A stretch of 64,000 nucleotides of DNA from Mariniflexile fucanivorans. GTDB taxonomy: Bacteria; Bacteroidota; Bacteroidia; Flavobacteriales; Flavobacteriaceae. Position numbers and translations under genes: made by a program. The number at the start of each line of letters is the position of its first letter. Position 1 is the first letter of the stretch. Of the stretch, positions 24,650-36,000 are shown piece after piece. The notes beneath the pieces are model-generated. The model had not been told where the DNA came from, did no database searches, and was given only the letters and a program-made list of their open reading frames with translations. Location of the stretch: positions 62,001-126,000 of the forward strand of contig NZ_SLUP01000003.1 of NCBI RefSeq assembly GCF_004341235.1, read 5' to 3'.

Positions 24650-25774
24650 ATGACGGAAAATAAAACACGTATTCAAATTTTTGACATAGCAAAGGGCATT
24701 AGTATCATTTTGATGACTATGACTCGTTATCCTTTTATTGAAACCTACCCTATTTTAATGTCTTTCCAAAATGTTGCAATCATTTTTAAAATGCCTACAT
24801 TTATTTTTATATCGGGCTATCTCCTCAGCGATCGGTTAGATTTCAAAAGTTTTTTACATAATAAAATTGATGGTTTGATAAAACCCCTAATAGGCTTTTT
24901 GCTTAGTTTAACCTTGCTAAAAATAACTCTTTATATAATTGTTTCAGATGAAGCATCCTTACATGGTGGTTTAGAATACATCTTGGACTTGCCAAGGGCA
25001 TTATATCATGGGAGTTTTGTTGCTGTAAATGTTTCATTCTGGTTCATAGTTGCGTTATTTTTAGGACAATTGGCTTTAAAAGGATTTTTAGTAATTATGG
25101 ATTTAAAGAAACCTATCAAATACCTCTTTTTGATCACTTTTTTAATCATATTATTAATTTTAAATACGATGAAAATAAATTTTTTATGGTCAGAGTATAT
25201 CCCAATCTTTTTTACTTATCTGTTTTTAGGCTATGGTTTTAAAAAAATAAGGATTCATTATTTTAATGCAACGCCTTTCTTCTACAGTAATAAAATGGTC
25301 CTATTCCCAATTTTATTTTTAATCTTACATTTTACATTGAAAAATTTAAATTTTGATATCGATTTAAATTTAGCTGGCCTCCATTATAATTATCACTATC
25401 TTTTAATACTGTCTATTTCTGGCGTTTTTTCAGTTATTTATTTATGTCGATACATTGAGAAAATACCAATACTGAATTCTTTTTTAGTTTACTGTTCTAG
25501 AGCTAGTTTTTTTATTTTGGCATACCATATATTCATTAAAGATGTGTTCTTAATTCTATTTGATTTAGAAACTTATCAACCGCTATTACATACATTTTTA
25601 TTTTTATTAAATATCGTACTGTGCTGCCTTATTTACATGTTCTTAAAAAAAGTTCCATTTGTTCGCATCTTATTTTATCCCTTAAAAACAATTGTATTTA
25701 GCGATTTAGAAATTAAATTATTAAAATCTAAGTATATCAACAGATTTATTCCAAAAGAAATAGCCTTGGCATAA
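24650..25774 (+). CDS. Membrane acyltransferase (Acyl_transf_3 / fucose 4-O-acetylase-like)
   Basis: 374 residues with about ten membrane segments. The N-terminus RIQIFDIAKGISIILMTMTRYPF has the conserved D-x-A-K/R-G-x-x-I-x-L-M motif of the acyltransferase-3 family, and PTFIFISGYLLSD follows as in O-acetylases (usually F-F-x-x-S-G-x-L). The usual His of helix 1 (for example in H-x-x-x-x) is not obvious: the segment reads MTMTRYPF, so activity should be treated with care. It lies inside the NRPS/PKS cluster on the same strand and could acylate the product or a sugar in the inner membrane. I infer its link from position only. Confidence 0.8.
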   Translation: MTENKTRIQIFDIAKGISIILMTMTRYPFIETYPILMSFQNVAIIFKMPTFIFISGYLLSDRLDFKSFLHNKIDGLIKPLIGFLLSLTLLKITLYIIVSDEASLHGGLEYILDLPRALYHGSFVAVNVSFWFIVALFLGQLALKGFLVIMDLKKPIKYLFLITFLIILLILNTMKINFLWSEYIPIFFTYLFLGYGFKKIRIHYFNATPFFYSNKMVLFPILFLILHFTLKNLNFDIDLNLAGLHYNYHYLLILSISGVFSVIYLCRYIEKIPILNSFLVYCSRASFFILAYHIFIKDVFLILFDLETYQPLLHTFLFLLNIVLCCLIYMFLKKVPFVRILFYPLKTIVFSDLEIKLLKSKYINRFIPKEIALA

Positions 25775-26322
25775 CTTTCAAAAGAAATACTTTAAATAAA
25801 ATAAAAATTACAACACATACTTCTAGCAACTTAAATGCAACTGTTTACCTTTAAACACCTCGTTATAATCACTTTATGATGGCATTAATAAATTCAAGGT
25901 CTTTTTCTTTTAAGACCCTCAGGTTATTCATTACAATTTACACCATAAGATTTTAATAATGTGAGGCTTAAAAAAACCATTCCAATAAACAAATTCATTT
26001 AATTTATGCTTACTTTAATCAATGTTTTTCAAATAAGGTAATTCGTCGATTATAATCGTTATGTACAGAATAATTAAATATAATTATAACTGAACATTAT
26101 ATTTTTACGTCAGAAATAAATGCTTTTTAACAAACATTAAATTTCGATTAATAGCACTAAATAATTTTAAAATAACAAATTTTTCTGTCGGATGATATAA
26201 ACTACAACCTGACAAAATAAAAATTTATAGTCTATTGATCTTAAATCCCTCATCTAAATGTTTGTTGTTTTAATACGTCTATATTTAAAATATTTACAGT
26301 TACATATTAAACTTGCTATTTT
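25775..26322 (+). promoter_or_regulatory. Leader/promoter region of the A-KS-AT-ACP-aminotransferase gene
   Basis: 548 AT-rich bases without a gene. The part 26033-26262 is a diverged copy of the region before the first NRPS gene (16909-17135): TAATTC-TCGA-TATAATCG-TAT, CAGAAATAAATG (26111-26122), GATTAATAGC (26146-26155) and TAAATAATTTTAAAA appear in the same order and similar spacing. This suggests a shared regulator or promoter for the two NRPS transcription units. Confidence 0.6.
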
Positions 26323-29300
26323 ATGCATTTAAATAATTTAACACCTCTATACACTATACAAGGGCCTGCACTTACATACCCCATATCAACACTGCATGAG
26401 CTATTTGAGAAACAAGCTTTAGCAACCCCTGAAGCCATCGCTCTTGAATTTGAAGATGAAAAAATTAGTTATGATGAATTACAAAAAAGAATTAATAAAA
26501 CAGCTCATTACTTATGGGATAAAGGCATTCGCCCCAACCAAATTGTAGCGCTTTCTTTAGATAGAAATCCCCATTTAATAGTTTCCATTTTTGCTATTCT
26601 TCAATGTGGTGCTTCCTATGTGCCTATAGACACAGGTTATCCTTTAAAAAGGTTAGAACTAATTGTTGAGGATGCTAAGGCAAGTTTTTTTATTAGTAGC
26701 GCTTCAAATACAGGCGTTTCAGAAAAATCAAAAAACATCTTTTTTGAAGATATATTAGGAAACTGGAGTGAACTTCCTTCAAGTACACCCAACTGCAGTG
26801 TTCAACCACAAGCAACGGCCTACATCATTTATACATCTGGTTCCACAGGAAAACCTAAAGGCGTACAAGTTTCACATCTTAACACAATTAATCTTGTTTA
26901 TTCCATGGGAAAAGAACCTGGAATTAATAAAAATGATAAAATTTTTGCAGTAACTACCATTTCATTTGATGCTATGGTGATGGAAATATTTCTTCCTTTA
27001 TTACATGGTGCTTGCATTGTTTTAATTGATGAAGAAACTAGACTTGATGGCGAAATATTACTAAAAAAAGCTTTTGATTCTAAAATCAGCCTTATGTGGG
27101 GAACTCCCAGTATATGGCAAATACTTTTAGATTCTGGCTGGACACAACCTTTAGCCATTAAAGCATTAATAGGCGGTGAACCTGTGCCGCTAAACTTGGC
27201 GCATAAACTTTTGGAACTTTGTAGCGAAGTATGGAATATTTATGGCCCAACTGAAACTACAGTGTGTGCCTTTCTTACTAAAATTTCGAAAGCAGATGAT
27301 CCTATTACCATAGGTAAACCTATAGCCAATACGCATGCTTATTTTTTAGATGAAAAAGGAAACCCTGTTGCTTATGGCGAAATTGGAGAAATAGCTATTG
27401 GTGGTGATGGCGTTTCATTAGGCTATTTAAATAGACCTGAACTAACTCATGAACACTTTATTAAAGATCCTTTTACGACCTCAGCTAATAAAAAAATGTA
27501 CTTATCGGGCGATTTGGGTAAAATTTTACCAAACGGACAGGTGCAATGCCTCGGTAGAAAAGATAACCAAGTAAAAGTAAGAGGTCATCGTATTGAACTA
27601 GGTGAAATTGAAACCATTCTAGACACACTTCCAAACATTAAAAAAAATGCAGTGGTTGTTAGTAATTCTATAGGTAGCGAACCTAGATTGGTTGCCTATT
27701 TACAATCTGCCGTACCCGATCAAGATACGAATGTGTTACGACTTCAACTGGAAGCTATTCTTCCTGACTACATGATTCCCTCTATTTTCATGTGGGTAAC
27801 TGAATTTCCCATTACCACAAATGGAAAAATAGATAGGAAAAACTTACCACAACCTGAATATGTAAGACCTGCTTCAGCTCCCTTATTAAAAAACCCAAGA
27901 ACTGCTCTCGAAAAAAACATAGCATCTGTATGGAGAGAACAGCTTCAAATACCAAATATTGGTATTGATGATAATTTTTTTGAAATGGGTGGAACCTCAC
28001 TTCTTACCCAAAAAGTAGTGACGCTAATGAAAAAGCGGTTCCACTTAAAAGTACCTGTAACGAAAATTTATCAATTTCCTACAATAGCTGGTATTTCTAA
28101 ATACATAGAAGATGAAGAAACCACCAAGCCACTTGTAGATTACTCAAAACAGAAAGAAAATAAAACATCTGCTGATGTTGCCGTCATTGGAATGGCTATA
28201 CGATTTCCAGGAGCCTCAACAATTGAAGAATTGTGGGATGTACTAAAAAATGGCAAGGAAACTGTCTCTTTTTTCACACCTGAAGAGCTCGATATATCTA
28301 TTTCTGAAACATTAAGAAAAGATCCCTTATATGTGAGTGCTCGCGGCGTAGTACCATCTGCCAAATATTTTGATCCCCATTTTTTTGGTATCAATCCAAA
28401 ATTGGCAGAAGCCATGGATCCACAGCAACGTTTATTTTTAGAAATTGCATGGGAAGCTTTAGAGCAATCTGGATATCTTCCTAAGCATTACACAGGAAGT
28501 ATTGGCATATATGCTGGTACGGGCACCAACACCTATTATAAAAAAAATGTACTTCCCAATAAAGAATTATTAAACCAAGTAGGTGTTCTTCAAGCAGATA
28601 CCGTTAACGAAAAAGACTATATTGGTAGTAGAACAGCTTACCATTTAAATTTAAAAGGTCCTGCCGTAAGCATTCACTCTGGATGTTCAACATCGCTACT
28701 CGCCATCGCTCAGGCCGTAGATGCCATTAGAAATAACCGTTGTGATGTCGCCTTAGCTGGTGGTTCTAGTGTTACTGCTCCTATTAATAGTGGGCATTTG
28801 TATCAAGAAGGATCTATGTTGAGTCCTGATGGGCATTGCCGATCTTTCGATGCCAACGGAAAAGGAACTGTTTTTAGTGATGGTGCTGGAGTTGTACTAC
28901 TTAAAAATTTAGAAGCTGCTAAAAGAGATGGCGATGTTATACATGGAGTTATAAAAGGAATAGGGATTAACAATGATGGTGGAGATAAAGGTAGTTTTAC
29001 AGCACCAAGCACCGAAGGACAGGCAGGTGCTATTTCTAAAGCATTGCTAGATGCACAAATAAACCCTTCAGAAATTAGCTATGTTGAAACCCATGGTACA
29101 GCAACACCTGTTGGAGATCCTATCGAAATGGAAGGATTGCGTTTAGCTTTTGGCAAACAGCCAATAAACAAATACTGCGCTATTGGTTCTATAAAAAGTA
29201 ATATGGGGCATCTTACAGCAGCAGCAGGTGTTGCTGGCCTTATAAAAACCATATTAGCTTTAAAACATAAAAAAATACCAGCATCGCTGGGTTATGAAAA

Positions 29301-32300
29301 ACCTAATCCATTTATTGATTTTGAGAATAGCCCATTCTATGTTAATAATACATTGAGTGATTGGACATGTGAAGGTAAAAGACGTGCAGGCATCAGCTCT
29401 TTTGGTGTTGGTGGTACCAATGTCCATATTATAGCCGAAGCATATGAAACAACGCCACAAGTTTCAGGTAAAACGAAACCATTACAAATTATAACATGGT
29501 CGGCAAAATCTGAAAATAGTCTTAAAGCTTATAAAAAGGCACTAGGCAACTTTATAAAATCTTCACCAGAAACGAATATAGCAGATATTGCTTGTTCGCT
29601 TAGTGCTACTAGAGATACATTTAGCAAGCGTAGTTTTATTTTAGCAAATGGTTCTGAAAACGCATTTAGCCAATTGTTATCAAATGATAAGGCTTTAATT
29701 AAATCTTCAGATTTAAAAGTAGTTCCTGCAAATTTAGCATTTCTTTTTCCTGGTCAAGGGGCGCAATATTTACAAATGGGTAAAGCTTTGTATGAACATG
29801 AAACTATTTTTCGTGAAGCTGTAGATACTTGTTCGGAAATATTATTGGAAGCTTTTAAATTTGACATCCGACGTATTATCTATCCTGAACATAATACCGC
29901 AGAGACAGAAGAACGCTTGAAAGACACTCAATTTACCCAACCCGCTTTATTTGTTGTAGAGTATGCACTTTCGCAACTTTGGATGCATTGGGGTATAAAA
30001 CCAACGCTTCTTTGCGGACATAGTGTTGGTGAGTTTGTTGCAGCGCATTTAGCAGGTGTTTTCACTTTAAAAGATGCTTTAATATTAGTAGGCATCCGCG
30101 GAAAATTGGTAAGCAACCTCCCTAGTGGCAGCATGCTATCTATAAGAACAACCCATGAGAATTTAACTGAATTTTTACCAAAAGAACTTTCTATAGCTGC
30201 TGTAAACTCCGATCAATTATGTGTAGTTTCAGGTGAAAATAAAGCGATCGAACAGTTTGCAAAAGTTTTAGAGGATAAAAATATTTATAACAAATTACTT
30301 CTAACAAGTCATGCATTCCATTCTACAATGATGGATCCTATTTTAGAAGCATTTGAAGTAGAAGTTAGAAAAGTATCATTAAATGTTCCTCGAATTCCTA
30401 TTATTTCAACAGTCACTGGAACTTATTTAAGGGATGCAGAAGCAACAGACCCAAGCTATTGGACTCATCATTTACGTGCAACCGTACGTTTTTCAGACGC
30501 TATGGAAACAGCGCTTCAATTAGACGATATTGTTCTATTGGAAGTTGGACCTGGTTCTGCATTAACGACCCTGTCTAAACAGAAAAAGAGATCTCAATCG
30601 GCAAGCTCCATTTCAAGTTTGGCTATCCCCAATGAACATGAAAATGCCTACCATACGGTTTTGAATGCTTTAGGGCAACTTTGGCTTAAAGGCATAGAAC
30701 CCAACTGGAACGCATATTATAAAGGACAGTCCAGACAAAAAATTTGGTTACCGGCTTACGCTTTCGACCGTAAACTTTGCTGGGTAGAGCCTCCTGTTTT
30801 AGCAATACCGCATGAAAATTTTAATACATCCGTTGATTCTATACGTAATCATTCGATACAACCTCAAATCGATACCATTACAGATTCAATCAATAACCAA
30901 CAAAGACAACCACGAATGGATACAACATTACAATTAGATAGAAAATCAATCATTCTTGAAAAAATTTCAGACATCATTCTAAATACTTCTGGGATGGAGT
31001 TGGCTCCATCGGAACACAATCATAGTTTTCTAGAACTTGGCCTAGATTCATTGGTATTAACTCAAATGGCTATTACCTGTAAAAATGAGTTTGACACACC
31101 CATTACCTTCCGACAATTAAATGGTGAATTTAGCACCCCGAACCTTCTAGCCTCTCATTTAGATAAAAATTTACCGCCAGATCGTTTTGCAGCTCCTGCA
31201 GTACCAGCAGCAACTCCTGCTATGCATGCTACTATTCAAAATGGCACTCCAATATCTACGTCTATTCAAACTTCTTACGAAGCATCTCATGGAAATACGA
31301 ATTCGGCGATAAGCCTTATTGGCCAACAATTACAATTATTAGCAAAACAAATAGAATTATTGCAAGGAACAAATCCTGTGCAACCTGTAGTGCAACAAAC
31401 AGTTCAGCAACCTGTACAGCATGTTGCAAAACCGATACCTAATCCATCATCCGAAAGACTTTCAGAAGATGAAATAAAAGAACATAAAAAGCCTTTTGGT
31501 GCTTCTCCAAAAATTGAGAAAGAAGCCACCGAATTAAACACCACACAGGAAACCTTTTTAAAAGCATTAACTGCTTCTTATAATAAAAAAACAGCGGGTA
31601 GTAAAGCATATACCCAAAAGCATCGTTCGCACATGTCGGATCCCAGAGTCGTTTCTGGTTTTAAACCTTTAACCAAAGAATTGGTATATCCGCTAGTGAT
31701 AGGTAAATCTTCTGGAAACAAACTGTGGGATGTGGATGGTAACGAATATATTGATGCCTTAAACGGGTTTGGTTCATGCCTATTTGGACATCAACCCGAT
31801 TTTATAAAAGAAGCATTACATAATCAAATAGAACTTGGTTATGAAGTGGGGCCACAACACCCATTAGCTGGAGAGGTTAGTGAATTACTTTGCGAATTAA
31901 CACAACACGACCGCGCTGCTCTTTGTAATACAGGATCGGAAGCCGTATTGGGAGCCATGAGAATTGCCAGAACCGTAACAGGCAAATCACTCATTATCGC
32001 TTTTTCTCGCTCTTACCATGGTATTATTGATGAAGCATTAGTAAGAGGCTCACGAATGAAAAAAACATTTCCTGCTGCCCCGGGTATCATGCCAGAATCG
32101 GTTCAAAACATGTTGATTTTGGATTATGGTACGGAAGAGAGTTTACAAATAATAAGAGAAAGAGCCCATGAGTTGGCCGCTGTTTTGGTAGAACCCCTAC
32201 AAAGTAGAAGACCCGAATTTCAACCTGTAGAATTTTTAAAGGAAGTACAAAACATCACTAAAGCATCGCAAACCGCTTTAATTTTTGATGAAATTATTAC

Positions 32301-33036
32301 AGGATTCCGTATGCATCCGCAAGGGATGCAGGGTATTTATGGCATTAAAGCAGATATTGCTACTTATGGCAAGGTTATAGGAGGCGGCTTGTCTATTGGT
32401 GCTATCTTAGGAAGCTCAAAATATATGGATGCGCTTGATGGTGGGCATTGGCAGTTTGGAGATAATTCGTTTCCAGAAGTTGGGGTTACCTATTTTGCTG
32501 GCACATTTGTTCGTCATCCATTGGCGCTCGCAAGTGCCAAAGCTTCGTTGTTACATTTAAAAGAACAAAGTCCAAAGCTTCAAGACGACTTAGCCGATAT
32601 GACAGAATATTTGGCACATGCACTAAATACTCTTTTTAAAAATAATGATTTACCTATGGAAATCAATTATTATAAATCGTTATGGCGATTGTCTTTTTTA
32701 GAAGAAATTCCTTATTCCGAATTAATTTTTGTGCTTATGAGAGAAAAAGGAATTCATATTTGGGACGGATTTCCTTGTTTTTTAACAACGGCTTATAACC
32801 AAGAGGATCTAACTAAAATTATCGATTGTTTTGCTGAAAGTATTGAAAAAATGACCGATGCTGGAATTTTCAAATCACATTCAAAAAACGAATCCAAGGA
32901 CATCCATAAATCTTCTCATGCATTAAATACACCGCCACAGGAAGGTGCACGCTTAGCCATTGACGAATTTGGAAACCCTGCATGGTATTTAAAAGATGAA
33001 AACAAAGAAGGCGAATATTTAAAAATAGAGCTTTAA
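26323..33036 (+). CDS. Hybrid NRPS/PKS: A-T-KS-AT-ACP-aminotransferase
   Basis: 2237 residues. Adenylation about 20-500 (IIYTSGSTGKPKG, IYGPTETTVC, hand-read code D-A-M-W-L-G-I-V-C-K), carrier Ser559 in GGTS; ketosynthase about 615-1040 with Cys788 (GCSTS), His924 (ETHGTA) and His963 (NMGHL); acyltransferase about 1137-1420 with Ser1234 (GHSVG) and HAFH at 1330-1333, the malonyl-CoA type; ACP with Ser1576 (GLDSL); a Gln-rich linker (about 1615-1770, QQLQLLAKQIELL); and a PLP class III aminotransferase about 1780-2170 with Lys2017 (YGKVIGGG) and FDEIITGF. No ketoreductase. The logic (amino acid plus malonate, then transamination of the beta-keto group) resembles the MycA and McyE modules and predicts a beta-amino acyl product passed to the next protein. 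It starts in a duplicated promoter region; the next gene follows after 41 bases. Confidence 0.93.
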   Translation: MHLNNLTPLYTIQGPALTYPISTLHELFEKQALATPEAIALEFEDEKISYDELQKRINKTAHYLWDKGIRPNQIVALSLDRNPHLIVSIFAILQCGASYVPIDTGYPLKRLELIVEDAKASFFISSASNTGVSEKSKNIFFEDILGNWSELPSSTPNCSVQPQATAYIIYTSGSTGKPKGVQVSHLNTINLVYSMGKEPGINKNDKIFAVTTISFDAMVMEIFLPLLHGACIVLIDEETRLDGEILLKKAFDSKISLMWGTPSIWQILLDSGWTQPLAIKALIGGEPVPLNLAHKLLELCSEVWNIYGPTETTVCAFLTKISKADDPITIGKPIANTHAYFLDEKGNPVAYGEIGEIAIGGDGVSLGYLNRPELTHEHFIKDPFTTSANKKMYLSGDLGKILPNGQVQCLGRKDNQVKVRGHRIELGEIETILDTLPNIKKNAVVVSNSIGSEPRLVAYLQSAVPDQDTNVLRLQLEAILPDYMIPSIFMWVTEFPITTNGKIDRKNLPQPEYVRPASAPLLKNPRTALEKNIASVWREQLQIPNIGIDDNFFEMGGTSLLTQKVVTLMKKRFHLKVPVTKIYQFPTIAGISKYIEDEETTKPLVDYSKQKENKTSADVAVIGMAIRFPGASTIEELWDVLKNGKETVSFFTPEELDISISETLRKDPLYVSARGVVPSAKYFDPHFFGINPKLAEAMDPQQRLFLEIAWEALEQSGYLPKHYTGSIGIYAGTGTNTYYKKNVLPNKELLNQVGVLQADTVNEKDYIGSRTAYHLNLKGPAVSIHSGCSTSLLAIAQAVDAIRNNRCDVALAGGSSVTAPINSGHLYQEGSMLSPDGHCRSFDANGKGTVFSDGAGVVLLKNLEAAKRDGDVIHGVIKGIGINNDGGDKGSFTAPSTEGQAGAISKALLDAQINPSEISYVETHGTATPVGDPIEMEGLRLAFGKQPINKYCAIGSIKSNMGHLTAAAGVAGLIKTILALKHKKIPASLGYEKPNPFIDFENSPFYVNNTLSDWTCEGKRRAGISSFGVGGTNVHIIAEAYETTPQVSGKTKPLQIITWSAKSENSLKAYKKALGNFIKSSPETNIADIACSLSATRDTFSKRSFILANGSENAFSQLLSNDKALIKSSDLKVVPANLAFLFPGQGAQYLQMGKALYEHETIFREAVDTCSEILLEAFKFDIRRIIYPEHNTAETEERLKDTQFTQPALFVVEYALSQLWMHWGIKPTLLCGHSVGEFVAAHLAGVFTLKDALILVGIRGKLVSNLPSGSMLSIRTTHENLTEFLPKELSIAAVNSDQLCVVSGENKAIEQFAKVLEDKNIYNKLLLTSHAFHSTMMDPILEAFEVEVRKVSLNVPRIPIISTVTGTYLRDAEATDPSYWTHHLRATVRFSDAMETALQLDDIVLLEVGPGSALTTLSKQKKRSQSASSISSLAIPNEHENAYHTVLNALGQLWLKGIEPNWNAYYKGQSRQKIWLPAYAFDRKLCWVEPPVLAIPHENFNTSVDSIRNHSIQPQIDTITDSINNQQRQPRMDTTLQLDRKSIILEKISDIILNTSGMELAPSEHNHSFLELGLDSLVLTQMAITCKNEFDTPITFRQLNGEFSTPNLLASHLDKNLPPDRFAAPAVPAATPAMHATIQNGTPISTSIQTSYEASHGNTNSAISLIGQQLQLLAKQIELLQGTNPVQPVVQQTVQQPVQHVAKPIPNPSSERLSEDEIKEHKKPFGASPKIEKEATELNTTQETFLKALTASYNKKTAGSKAYTQKHRSHMSDPRVVSGFKPLTKELVYPLVIGKSSGNKLWDVDGNEYIDALNGFGSCLFGHQPDFIKEALHNQIELGYEVGPQHPLAGEVSELLCELTQHDRAALCNTGSEAVLGAMRIARTVTGKSLIIAFSRSYHGIIDEALVRGSRMKKTFPAAPGIMPESVQNMLILDYGTEESLQIIRERAHELAAVLVEPLQSRRPEFQPVEFLKEVQNITKASQTALIFDEIITGFRMHPQGMQGIYGIKADIATYGKVIGGGLSIGAILGSSKYMDALDGGHWQFGDNSFPEVGVTYFAGTFVRHPLALASAKASLLHLKEQSPKLQDDLADMTEYLAHALNTLFKNNDLPMEINYYKSLWRLSFLEEIPYSELIFVLMREKGIHIWDGFPCFLTTAYNQEDLTKIIDCFAESIEKMTDAGIFKSHSKNESKDIHKSSHALNTPPQEGARLAIDEFGNPAWYLKDENKEGEYLKIEL

Positions 33037-33077
33037 AAATATATACACCCAACAAGTTATACTTAACGAATGTTTAG

Positions 33078-36000
33078 ATGATAAATCCAGAAGCTAAAAC
33101 AGATCAGAACAAAGCTGCTTTCAATCCATTTGCTGGATCGGAAGTTGAAAGTATTACATATGTTACACAATCACAATCAGAATTATGGACTGCCTGTACA
33201 TTAGGAGGTGTTGATGCTAATAAAGCCTACAATGAGTCTATTTCTCTTATTCTAGAAGGAGAACTTGATACAAGTTCTTTAGAATATGCCATACAAACAC
33301 TTATAGAAAGACACGAATCTTTACGCGCTACGTTTAGTACAGACGGACGTTTTATGACCATTTTTAAGAATCTTCCAATAATCATTAAACACCAAGATAT
33401 ATCAAATTTTACGGGTACTGAAAAAGATAAATTCATTGCAAATTATTTATCTAAAGATGCCAATTACATTTTTAATTTGGTTAAAGGCCCTTTATTTAAA
33501 GCTGGGTTCATTAAAATAGCCGAACACAAACACCAATTAGTCCTGACTGCTCACCATATTATTTGTGATGGTTGGTCTTTTGGTATCATGCTTGAAGAAT
33601 TGGGAAGTCTTTACACCGCTCATAAACTTAAAATAAATCATACGTTACCAAAAGCTGAAAGTTTTATAACTTATACCGATGAACAACAGGCTTTTTTAAC
33701 AAGTGAAGAATATAATGCAAATGAAATTTATTGGCTAAACCAATTTAATAATTCAGATCCTGAATTAACATTACCTACCGATTTTCCAAGACCGCGACTA
33801 AGAACTTATAAAAGTGAGCGTTTTGATGCGAAAATGAACCCCTATTTATTAGAATTTCTTAAAAAAACAGGTATTGAGGCAGGCTGTAGTTTTGTTACAA
33901 CGCTTTTAACCGCTTTTGAAGTTTTTATCTGTACACAAACAGGTCAAGACGATATTGTTATAGGTTTACCTTCTGCAGATCAAGCGGCAAGCGGAAGAAC
34001 ACAAATGATTGGACATTGTGTAAATTTGCTGCCCATACGCAGTAAAATGGATACTAACATGAGTTTTAGTGACTATTTAAAACTTCGAAAAGTACAACTT
34101 TTTGATGCTTATGAACACCAACGTTTCAGTTTCGGACAACTACTTCAAAAACTTAATATTTCAAGAGACCCATCAAGAGTGCCGTTAGTTCCTGTCGTTT
34201 TTAATATTGATATGGGAATGGATGACTGTGTTTCATTTCACGATTTAAAACATACATTAAAAAGTAACCCTCGTGAACATGAAATTTTTGAAATTTTTCT
34301 AAATGCAAGTGGCTCTAAGGATGATTTAGTTTTTGAATGGTCGTATAAAGAAGCGCTTTTTAAACCTGAAACTATTAAAAACATGATGGCTTCTTTTGAA
34401 ACCATTATAGAAAAACTCATATCCAACCCCAACAAACCACTATCAGAGATAATAACTAGTGACTATGTACCTTATTACAATGAACTAAACAATACGGAAG
34501 CTGTTTACCCAACAGAACCGTTGCACATATTATTACAAAACCAAGCTAAGCTGTTTTCTAACAAAACGGCCATAGAATTTAAAGATACCCAAGTTTCCTA
34601 TGAAGGGTTGCAAAAAAGAGCGAATCAATTATCGCATTACTTAATAAATGAAGGTGTATCTACGGGCGATTTAGTAGGCGTTTCATTAAATCGGGGTCCA
34701 GAATTACTGGCTACATTAATGGCTATTTTACAATGTGGAGCAGCGTATGTACCTTTAGATCCTAACTACCCAAAATCTAGATTGGAATTTATACTATTAG
34801 ATTCTCAAGCAAAGTATCTTATTACAAATAAAGATAATTCGCTACATATTGATGATTCTATTAAGCAGCTGTATATTGAAGATGCTCTATTGCAAGAAAA
34901 CACGCTTCCTAACACCCCTTTAGATGTTGTTGTTAATCAAAATGATCTTGCTTATATTCTTTACACATCAGGTTCAACAGGAAAGCCAAAAGGTGTTCCC
35001 ATAACGCATAAAAATCTAGTAAACTTATTATTTAGCATTTCTAAAGAACCTGGAATTACTGAAAATGACAAATTTTTAGCAATCACCACTATTTCATTTG
35101 ATATTGCTGGTGTCGAACTTTTTTTACCAATTTTAAATGGTGCCTGCATAGTGATGGCAGATGCTGAAACAGCTCGTAATGGAGAGTTATTGCTCGATAT
35201 ACTAAAAACAAAGGAGATAAGTATTGTACAGGCAACACCTACTACTTGGAAAATGTTATTAGAATCAAAATGGGTACAACCATTACCCATAACAGCTTTT
35301 TGTGGTGGTGAAGCTTTAACTTCTGAACTTGCACAAAAAATAATGTCTAAGTGTAAAAAGTTATGGAATATGTATGGGCCTACAGAAACCACCATATATT
35401 CTATTATTAAAGAAATAAAAGCAGATGACGAATTAATTACCATAGGCAAACCCATTGCAAATACACAAATTTTTATATTAAATGCATCAGGTCAGCTAGC
35501 AAAACCAGGAACTATTGGAGAGATCACCATTGCTGGAGATGGTGTAGCAGAAGGTTATTGGAAACGCCCCGAATTAACTGCAGAGAAATTTATAAAAAAT
35601 GCATTCAACTCAAATACGAATACAGTCCTTTATAGAACTGGCGATTTAGGAAAATTGCTACCATCAAACAACATCCTTTGCTTAGGCAGGACAGATCATC
35701 AAATAAAAATACGTGGTTACCGCATTGAACCAGAGGAAATTGAAAAAACACTCATACAGTTAAACAATATACAAGAAGCTGTTGTACTTGTAAATAATGA
35801 TGCCTTAATAGCTTTTGTGAAACCTATAGCGTTTGATAACTTCACAAGTGAACATATTAACGAATGGAAATCCAATTTAACAGATAAATTACCTTCGTAT
35901 TTTGTTCCAAATCAAATTAAAGTTGTTAAAGAATTTCCAACAACACCTAATGGAAAATTAGATAGAAAAGCGCTTTTAGATTCAGAAACTATAAAAGTAG

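Noticed and set aside
34961-35455. Antisense reading frame of 164 codons in the NRPS gene
   Set aside because: Lies opposite conserved A-domain motifs; no family resemblance.
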